This document shows, one piece after another, positions 56,672 to 64,000 of a stretch of DNA of 64,000 bases. Positions within the stretch are counted from its first letter, which is position 1. Each line of letters opens with the position of its first letter. The DNA is from Anaeramoeba flamelloides (lineage: Eukaryota > Metamonada > Anaeramoebidae). The notes beneath the pieces were generated by a model. It was not told the DNA's origin. It worked only from the letters and a program-made list of their open reading frames with translations, and did not search any database. The DNA is taken from contig JANTQA010000057.1 of the NCBI GenBank assembly GCA_027625915.1, forward strand, positions 4,154,001 to 4,218,000. The letters are read 5' to 3'. The translations under genes and the position numbers were made by a program.

Positions 56672-57887
56672 TAACTTAATTTGTATTCATTGATTAACCA
56701 GTAGCTCCATTGAGAAATATTGATTTTTTATAAAATGTAAAAAAACAGCCTCACTTTTTCGGAAATAGCTTGAATTTTTAAGTTTTAGTTAGATTTCTTT
56801 ATCTAATAAAGAAATATATTTAATTCGTATATATCAAATGAATATTTTTTTTTGGGTGTTTATTTATTTTTTATTGCTTTAATCAATGTTTTAGAACAAT
56901 TTTTCATATAAAACTTTAAATTTTGGTCTAAATAAATCAAATTAATTTTTATCTTATTTCAATATTAATTGAAATTTTATATAATAAAAGAAAAAGGAAT
57001 ATTAGTCATTATTGTCCTTTTTTATGTTATTCTATTTATAGTACAATTAATTAACGATATTTGATAGTTATAATAAATAAATCAATGTAATTGTGTATTA
57101 AATTGCGAGTATTGTAATAAAATTTCTTATTTTTTAAAAAATAAAAAAACAAAGTAAAATCTTTTAAAACAATTACAAAAATGAATAATTTTTTTTTTTT
57201 TATTTCCAACAAAAAGAAAAAATACAATAACATAAATTATTTATCTTTGAACTATTTTGAACTATTTATTTTTAGAATTCTAATCTAGGTTTAAGTTACA
57301 TATCAAAATAACTTTATTAGCACATCAATATCATTTATAATCTTTTTTTTTAAACTGAAAATATACTTGTAATTTTTGTACATTAAGCAATAAAAATATA
57401 TACTTGACTAACCCAGATGAGAAAAAATGGAATTTAGTTTAAGATTTAATATATAAAGAAGTATTGTTATCAGGATTGGAAATTCAGTGGAATAAAAATT
57501 CGTCTTATTATCTTTTTTTCAATCTGAAAAATCTCTTTCATTGAGAGTTCCTTATTTCACCTAAAGCACCCAAAAATATACACAAGTAATAAGTAACAAC
57601 CAACCAAATAAATAGAGACCAGAAATTCCTATCTCTTTCTTAGAAATCAAGTGCTTATCATAAACAAAATAAATATGAAACTAAAGCAAAAATGTTATCC
57701 AATTTATTTTTCAAAGACCAATAAAAATCAAAAATTTTCGGGTTAATAAAAACAAAGTCTTATTTTTGGGGAATACCTTAGTTTTGAGGAAAAAAATTAT
57801 ACATTATCGACAAAATCTTTAAACCCTAAAAGCAAAATCTTGAAACATTTTTTGAGTTTTTTTTTTGAATTTTATTCTTTTTCGATA

Positions 57888-59908
57888 ATGAAAAATTTTT
57901 ATACTGTTGTGATCTTTTTCATTGCTCTAACCATTTTAGCACAATGCGATGTTGATCATACTTGTAAATGGGAGAGAGATGGTCACCAATATGATTTTAA
58001 TTCATTATCATTAACAGAATCAAATTATAACTATCAAGATGAATCAGGTGTTCAATATGTATGGAATGTTTGTCTCCCAACAAACACACAAAAGGATTGT
58101 TCGTGTTGTTCTGCAGGCAAACACAATTCTTGGACTCGTCATAACAGTACTTGTAAATATTGGGGTGACTATTCAAATGGAGAGCAATATGCTTATGCCG
58201 ATCCTAATAATTATGGTACAGGTGTTAAAATTTCCAACCAAGTTCTTTCTTCGTTGGGTCACACACTCAGAAGTACTGCGATTTATCTCTTTTGTAACCC
58301 AAATTATGTTAATATTTTTTTCTTTTTATTCTTTTGTTTTTCATTTTTCGAAGACCTTCAACCAACACACACAAAAAGAATTTTATTATTTTTTTTTTCT
58401 CTTTCAATCAAAGACAAAAAAAAAATAAAGCCATGTAAACTTAAATTATGAAAAGAAAATTGTTTCTTTTACAAACAAAAAAACCTTTTTGTTAAAATAA
58501 AAAAATTTGCGAATCAAATCAAAAATTTTCGAAACAAAAACAAAAAGAAACAAAAAATTTTTTTTTTCAATTTTAAACAAGAACTTTCTATTGACTGAAA
58601 TTCTCCCTTGAATTTGTTTTTTCCATAAACTATAACTCTCTATTTCATATTCTCAAAGGAAAACGAAATTATTTCTTGTTATGAACAAGACACAATGCCT
58701 TCTCATGTACAAATGAATATTGCAACTAAATATGGTAAATTCTTTCTATTTTTGATATTTTTCATCCGTTCTTTGGAGGACACTAGTGGTGTGGAATGAC
58801 GTCTTTTACAAGATCTCTTCTAAAATTTCTTTTGCAAATTTGCTTTTTTTGTTTTTTTTTTATATTTCTTTTATCCGTTATAATTTCTCATCAAATATCA
58901 AATTCAAAAATTGTGCCCTTCAAACAACTTCTTGAAACACTTAATTTTCTCCCACCATATAAATCTCAACAAATTCAAATTCCAAACATAAAACATAAAA
59001 CATAAAACATATATATAAAATATAAAATATCCAAACCCACATTTCACAAAAATCAAAAATAAAATAATAAAGCTTGTAGAACTACACCAACCCCAATCCC
59101 AACCCCAACATCGGATCCAACATCTTGTATGACAATTCAAGACAATATGCTCTATGATCTTCGAGCAGTTCGAGGAACATATACATATACTGATAAAGAT
59201 ACCAAAAATCAATATTGGTTATCATTTTGTAAAAATCTTGACGATATTTCAGGGTGTAGTTGTTGTAAAGCTCATGTAAATACAGGATATTTACTTCAAA
59301 ACGGAGCTTGCACAGAACTTGGTGACTTGTCCACATCTGATTGGATGCCTTTTTCGGATGATCCAAATGAAGGTGTCACTCTTGAATATGATAAAATGGA
59401 CAGCCTTAATCATAAAAAACGTTCAATGAAATGGGATTTCGTTTGTGATTCAGACGCCAAAGGCGAAATTACTGAAGTTGTTGAACTATCTCTGATGCCA
59501 CCAAGGACTGAAATTACTTTTACCACAAAACATGGTTTGTTTTGTTTTGTTTTCTTTTCTTTTTAATTTATTTGATTTTTATTTTTATTCGAGTTTTGAG
59601 TTTTAATTTTGAAATGTTTTTTTTTTTTTTTTTGATATTTCTGTCAATAACCTTTCTTAATATTTGAATAAAAATGTTTTTAACAATCATTAGCTTGTCC
59701 AATTGACCCATTACACCCAAGTCCATCACCAACAGCAACAGCAACGGCAACAGCAAAAAATACAAGCCAAAGTTCATCCACTGGGGGGCTAAGTGGCGGA
59801 TACACCTTTATGGTTGTCGTTGTTTGTTGTATTGCATGCTTTGTATTCGGTTTGATTGTTAACAAATATCGTTCTGATAAAAAAGGAAACAAATACCAAC
59901 AATTATAA
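57888..59908 (+). CDS. type I membrane protein with two MRH (mannose-6-phosphate receptor homology) domains, four exons
   Basis: Exons 57888-58307, 58659-58734, 59073-59534 and 59694-59908 join in phase with GT-AG borders: 390 residues. ATG 57888 gives a clear signal peptide (MKNFYTVVIFFIALTILAQC). MRH 1 (about 23-165): CKWERDGHQYDFNSLSL, YVWNVCLP, LRSTAIYLFC, then MNIATKYAC. MRH 2 (about 180-320): DLRAVRGTYTY, WLSFCKN, FVCDSD and ITFTTKHAC. The .Y.W/L.F..C, R-before-C and T.xAC patterns are those of M6P receptors, Atg27 and related lumenal lectin folds. A Thr/Pro/Ala linker leads to one membrane helix (YTFMVVVVCCIACFVFGLIV) and a short basic cytosolic tail ending KYQQL. Likely role: glycan or cargo recognition in the secretory/lysosomal pathway; ligand unknown. 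Both domains carry extra Cys-rich CSCC motifs (KDCSCCSAG, GCSCCKAH). Confidence 0.87.
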
Positions 59909-60237
59909 ATCTTTTTACTGAATTTTTTTTTCCTTTTAAAAGTTCATTATTCTTTTTAATATTTATTTATATACATATATATATATATTTATGTTTTTTT
60001 ATCCTTATTTTCAAAAATTTCTTCAATCCCGATTTTTTTCATCAGAAAATATGATAAAAAGTTCACATTATCAATACAATAATCAATAATAATTAATAAA
60101 AATATTTTATTTTTAAATTTGGATATTTAATTACTTTTTTTCAATCAAGATATTTAATAATTTAAGAAATGTGTTTCTCTAATTTTTAAAATGTGATCAC
60201 GAAAAGTGAAAATATTTCGTCTTCTAACTTTTCTATT

Positions 60238-60470
60238 GACTGTTAATTTTAAAATAAAAAGATCAAAATTTTCAGTCAACTTTCCAAACAAAAAAAAATC
60301 AAATCTAAGAATTAAAATAAACCATCAAAGTTCCAACAATTATAAAAGGGAATTAATAATTTAAGCTTGTTAAAGGATTATTAAAAATTTGAAATTTTAC
60401 AGTTTTTAAAAAATCTATTTTTGGAAAGGTGAATGAAAATTTTGTTCAATTTATTTTGAAACAAATTATA
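60238..60470. mobile_element. family B MITE, copy B5
   Basis: ACTGTTAATTTTAAAATAAA at the left and inverted TATAATTTGTTTCAAAATAA at the right, with GATCAAAATTTTCAGTCAAC and GAACAAAATTTTCATTCACC inside. 233 bp. Confidence 0.75.
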
Positions 60471-61849
60471 AGGGACGGGTATTGTTTAATAATAAAATGA
60501 AAATCATTTTGGATCTTAAAAAAATTTTTTTTGGAATTTGTGTTCTGTCTGATGAATTTGATTCATTTAAACAATTTATGAATTTGAGTCTATTTTTTGA
60601 ACACTAAAAATTTGCCCTTGTTTACAATATAAAAAGAAAAAAAGTACTCATATTATTCTTATGAACAACAAAGTTAATTCTTCAAAATTGTTAAACATTA
60701 CTTTTTGTTTTATGTTGGAAAGTCTTGAGATTTGTATGAAAATTTTTTATTTTGTTATTATTTTAATAAATTAATATTTCAATTTAAATCTCAGCTAATA
60801 AAACTAATTGGGGTATTGGTGGTGAAATGAATGAAAATTTGATCGAAGTTTAACAAATTTTTATCAATGAAATTGAGATTTTTTTTTTTTTTATTTTTAT
60901 TTCTTTACACTTTTAATAAGTATTTTTCTTGTTTCCAAAAATGAAAAAAAAGTATCAAAAATAGATTGTCTATTTTGGGAAAATATTAAAAAATTGTTTT
61001 TATTTATTCACATCAATGGTTATAACAATTTAAATCATTTATATTTGAAAAAAATTTACTTTTAAATATTGAGGCTAAAATTTTGGAATTTTACAAATAT
61101 TTTTAATAAAATTTGATTTTGACATAATAAAATTTCATCTGAAAACAAAATTATAATTTTTAAATAAATTTTTTAAATGGCTTGAAAACTTCAATTATTA
61201 TAATTATTACTTAGTATAATAAAAATGTTTTCCAAATGTTGAATATATCATTTTTTTAGTCAGGCAAAAGAATTATCTCAAAAAAGAAAAACAAATTACA
61301 TTAATATTTCTGATAGAAAGTCTATTTATTTTTATAATAGTGATGCAAACGGCGATAAAAAAGGTAAAAAAAGTTTTTTATAATGAAAGAAATAAAATGA
61401 ATTTAAAACTTTTCTTTTTAGGAAAAAATGGAAAAAAAAAAATTGATCTTCACTTAAAAAATTTTTCTTGTCTGTGTTTCTGAGTCGAACAGACTTTTTT
61501 AACACTTTACATTTACAAAATCTGTAAACAGAGAATATCACCAATCATATATTCTATAAAATTTTAATCTTTTGTTGTGGAAGAATGTACTTAAGAGAAC
61601 TACTCTTATGTAAATAAAGTATCATTTTTGTTGTTTTTCTGAATTTATCAATTCCAAATTTCTTTGTAAAAGTAATATTTGAAAAATCTATCAATAAAAT
61701 ATCTTTGATTAAATATTAAGTTTTAATTTAGAAAATTTTTTTATCCCAAAATCTTTCCCAGTATTATATGATAAATATAATAAAGTATATTGGAAAAATT
61801 AAATGTGTTTTCCTAAACATGACTTTTGAAAGCAAATTTTCAATGTGAG

Positions 61850-62341
61850 AAAAAAAATCTTATTAAATCAATTCTAGATTAAATACAAAATTTGAACAAT
61901 TTACTAATTGGAAATGTTAACACTTGTTTATAAATTCATATACTCACAAAACAAAAAATAAATAATTATCAATAGAAATAAATTATTGGTGTGTTAAAAA
62001 TTTTGGAAAGAGCAAAACAAAAAAATTCATTGGTAAATTTCTTTAAATTTAATTAGGAATATTGATCAATCAAAAGGTTAGATATCCATTGACTAATTTT
62101 ATTTGAGTTCTACTTTTTTTAAAGAACCCCAACTTTAACCAAATATCAATTCTTGAAAAAAAATTATGAATCAAACAAAACAAGTTAGGTCATTTAAATA
62201 AATTAAAATGAAAACAAAAAACGAAAAGATGAAAAGATGATTTTCTAATTTTTAAAAAAATCAAAATTTATTTCAATTTCAATGAAATTGTAATACTAAG
62301 ATTCTTTGAACTGTTTTAGCTGTGTTAAAAATTTTGAAATA
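61850..62341 (-). mobile_element. family A element, copy A5
   Basis: Same orientation as A2 and close to it in sequence (AATTGGAAATGTTAACACTT, GGTGTGTTAAAAATTTTGGA, ATATTGATCAATCAAAAGG). The right end TGTGTTAAAAATTTTGAAAT is clear; the left terminus is eroded. Confidence 0.75.
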
Positions 62342-62670
62342 ATAATTACAAAAGTAAAAAAAAAAAAAAAATAATAATGTTTTTAGTTTTTTTTTGAAAA
62401 ATCAATTTCTTTAAAAATATTAAAAATTTTTTTTTTTTATTTAGCAAATAAATTTTTAAGTAATAATCTAATTTTGAATTCAAAATTATCCCACAACATT
62501 TAGAAGGAAAAAAAAAAGGGAAAATGAAAGAGAAAAAGAAAAAGAATAAGAATAAGAAGAAGAATAAGAAGAAAAAAACAAAAAGAAAATTAAAAAAAAA
62601 AAAAAAGAATAAGAGAGTTAAAAAGATAAAAAAATATTAAAAATAAAAAAAAAATAAAAAAAAACGATTA

Positions 62671-64000
62671 TTAATTAATCTCAAATAATCTCAAACATTT
62701 AACAAAAGAAAGGTCTTTTTGAGCTTCTTTTTTAAATTCATCAAGATCAATTTCGCCATTTTTATTTTTATCAATTCTTGAAAATAGTTTATGTATATCT
62801 TCACCGATTTCAGATCCTTCTTCAATATTTTGTAATTTACAAAAGACATACCAAAACTCCTTTTCTGTTAATTTTTTGTTACCATCGCGGTCATAAACAT
62901 AAAAGGCGAATTCAATTTTATCCAATCTGTTGCCTTTAATTAGTGCGTTTAATCCAATGACAATTTCATCGAACCCCAATAGACCATTTTTATTTTGGTC
63001 AAATCCATTGTACAAAAATTCCTTTTCGACTTCTCCCACAACGCCAAGCTTTTTAGCGAATCTACCGAAGGTAGTTTTTGAGACTCTGCCCGATTTATAT
63101 TCTAATCTCCATTTCTTATATAAGGATTGGAGTTCATTTTTTTTGAATGAAGAAATATCCTGGAGCTCTGTGATTTGCTCCTGGGAAAGTTCAGGGTTTT
63201 GCCCCATTAGAAATTCCACATCTGTGGATAGATCAACCTCATCGCATGTAGCTATTCTTCTTTGCAAAACGCCCATCCACTGATCATACTCTTCTCTGTT
63301 TTCACATTGGAACTTCTGGTAGTTCATTTCTGGATTGGTTCTAATGACAAAGGAATAGGATTTTTGGAAATATGGGAAAATAAAGGAGTTTTTATATGGT
63401 ATTTTAATTGCCGCGAGATTCTGATCTTCTTTTTTTTTATAGCATAATAAATTATCGTCTCCAGTCTTGACGTAATATTTATGGAATCCCCGTATCTTGG
63501 TGCGGATTGATAAGCTTCCTTCATTATTTGGCTTCTCAGATTCAAACCCTGAGATTAGTTTTCGTAATTTGAAAATTGCTCTTTTTAAAGACGCCTCCCA
63601 TCGTTCCATTAAAAAATCAGTTTTAAAGATTAAGGTAATGTCTCCGTGAACTGGGTTTGTTAATTTGATTTCAAATTTTGGCTTTTTCTTGTTTGAAAGA
63701 TCCATTTTTGGCTCCAAACCGGTTCCAATGAGCGGGTATTGCCCTAAACTATCCCGAGCCTCTGCAGTTTCAGAGATCAGCAAATAATAGTCAATTAAAA
63801 TTCCCCAATAGAGGCCATCTTTTAAGATCTTTTTTTTTTTCATTCGGCTTGTTGGTTCCATTTCTTTTTTAATTTTGAATTTGATTTCAATTTGCCCATC
63901 ACAATTCATTAATTTGTCGCCCTCAATTTGTCTTGTCAAGATTTGCCGATCAATCTTTCTTGATTCTCTTTGTAATCTCCTTTTCCATCGATCAAGTAAC
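62671..64000 (-). CDS. tandem PH domains plus EF-hand module (5' end beyond window)
   Basis: The minus-strand frame is open from the right edge to TAA 62671: 442 residues visible, single exon. The first 20 residues are basic (DRWKRRLQRESRKIDRQILT). PH 1 (about 30-145): LKDGLYWGILIDYYLLISE to MERWEASLKRA. PH 2 (about 165-250): IRGFHKYYVKTGDDNLLCYK to EEYDQWMGVLQRR. A helical linker leads to four EF-hands of the calcineurin-B/NCS type (290-435). EF1 is degenerate, EF2 DQNKNGLLGFDE and EF4 DKNKNGEIDLDE are canonical, and EF3 (DRDGNKKLTEKE) has Lys where Gly is usual. Predicted role: calcium-regulated phosphoinositide or membrane adaptor. The charged helix before PH 1 could be the end of a RhoGEF (DH) domain, but that lies outside the window. 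The frame has no plausible start inside the window. Confidence 0.87.
   Translation of the reverse strand, partial: LLDRWKRRLQRESRKIDRQILTRQIEGDKLMNCDGQIEIKFKIKKEMEPTSRMKKKKILKDGLYWGILIDYYLLISETAEARDSLGQYPLIGTGLEPKMDLSNKKKPKFEIKLTNPVHGDITLIFKTDFLMERWEASLKRAIFKLRKLISGFESEKPNNEGSLSIRTKIRGFHKYYVKTGDDNLLCYKKKEDQNLAAIKIPYKNSFIFPYFQKSYSFVIRTNPEMNYQKFQCENREEYDQWMGVLQRRIATCDEVDLSTDVEFLMGQNPELSQEQITELQDISSFKKNELQSLYKKWRLEYKSGRVSKTTFGRFAKKLGVVGEVEKEFLYNGFDQNKNGLLGFDEIVIGLNALIKGNRLDKIEFAFYVYDRDGNKKLTEKEFWYVFCKLQNIEEGSEIGEDIHKLFSRIDKNKNGEIDLDEFKKEAQKDLSFVKCLRLFEIN

Larger units (their letters stand above)
52400..57887. other. AT-rich intergenic region with repeats
   Basis: No confident gene in 5.5 kb. 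It contains two family C elements (55619-55813 and 56477-56671) and two copies of a dispersed repeat (54350-54480, 55870-55965). Also present are an unassigned frame at 53679-53879 without an ATG start (it includes TTFPPRRVYSSCAILHSVLK) and a 76-codon minus-strand frame at 55310-55540. Confidence 0.5.
59909..62670. other. AT-rich intergenic region
   Basis: Contains family B copy B5 and family A copy A5, a small TA tract near 59967-59982 and an A/G-rich stretch at 62510-62620 just beyond the stop of the PH-EF gene. No gene seen; the 70-codon minus frame at 61332-61544 has no recognised feature. Confidence 0.55.

Noticed and set aside
58039-58428. 129-codon frame overlapping the MRH gene
   Set aside because: Alternative frame of the first MRH exon and its intron; the other frame carries the signal peptide and conserved cysteines.
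1-64000. tRNA, rRNA, CRISPR, LTR or other virus-like elements
   Set aside because: No T-arm motif in a tRNA context, no rRNA block, no regular spacer array, and no reverse transcriptase, integrase, capsid or long direct terminal repeats were recognised.

Overview
The window looks like nuclear DNA of an AT-rich protist (about four fifths A+T by eye). Protein genes are split by GT-AG introns. Coding regions carry long Lys, Asn and Asp runs, and intergenic DNA is full of poly-A/T and TA tracts. The gene set (meiotic MER3/HFM1 helicase, TAF12, a three-repeat Myb, an RGS domain, a Ras-like GTPase, CARMIL-type LRRs, MRH lectin domains, PH and EF-hand proteins) fits an amoeboid eukaryote with complex signalling, such as an amoebozoan or the metamonad Anaeramoeba. 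This placement is inferred from gene style; no rRNA or other phylogenetic marker is present. All confidently assigned genes end in TAA, and nothing suggests a non-standard code.

Layout. 1-1634 (+): C-terminal part of an HFM1/MER3 helicase, cut by the window edge. 7892-11798 (+): aspartate aminotransferase in five exons. 16580-17242 (-): a short three-exon TAF12. 23213-27432 (-): one R1R2R3 Myb gene assembled from four exons across a 2.5 kb intron. 29730-35573 (+): a PH-domain protein with a 4.9 kb intron inside the PH domain and a huge Lys/Glu tail. 37935-47179 (-): the most interesting gene, four exons encoding about 1795 aa with CARMIL-type PH, CARMIL-type LRRs, ankyrin repeats, an atypical Ras-like GTPase and an RGS domain. 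51392-52399 (-): a four-exon gene of unknown function. 57888-59908 (+): a type I membrane protein with two MRH domains. 62671 to the right edge (-): tandem PH domains plus EF-hands.

The spaces between genes and the large introns are packed with short non-autonomous inverted-repeat elements (MITE-like). I recognise at least seven families, here called A to G, with copies matching across the window. One element with about 190-bp nearly identical arms sits inside an older element of another family at 49.9-50.9 kb. Introns of the aminotransferase, Myb, PH and CARMIL-like genes hold several copies, which largely explains their size.

Functionally, the neighbouring genes do not form a pathway. Several (CARMIL-like, PH, PH-EF) belong to membrane/actin signalling, while HFM1, TAF12 and Myb are nuclear. 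No tRNA, rRNA, CRISPR array, LTR element or large virus-like element was recognised.
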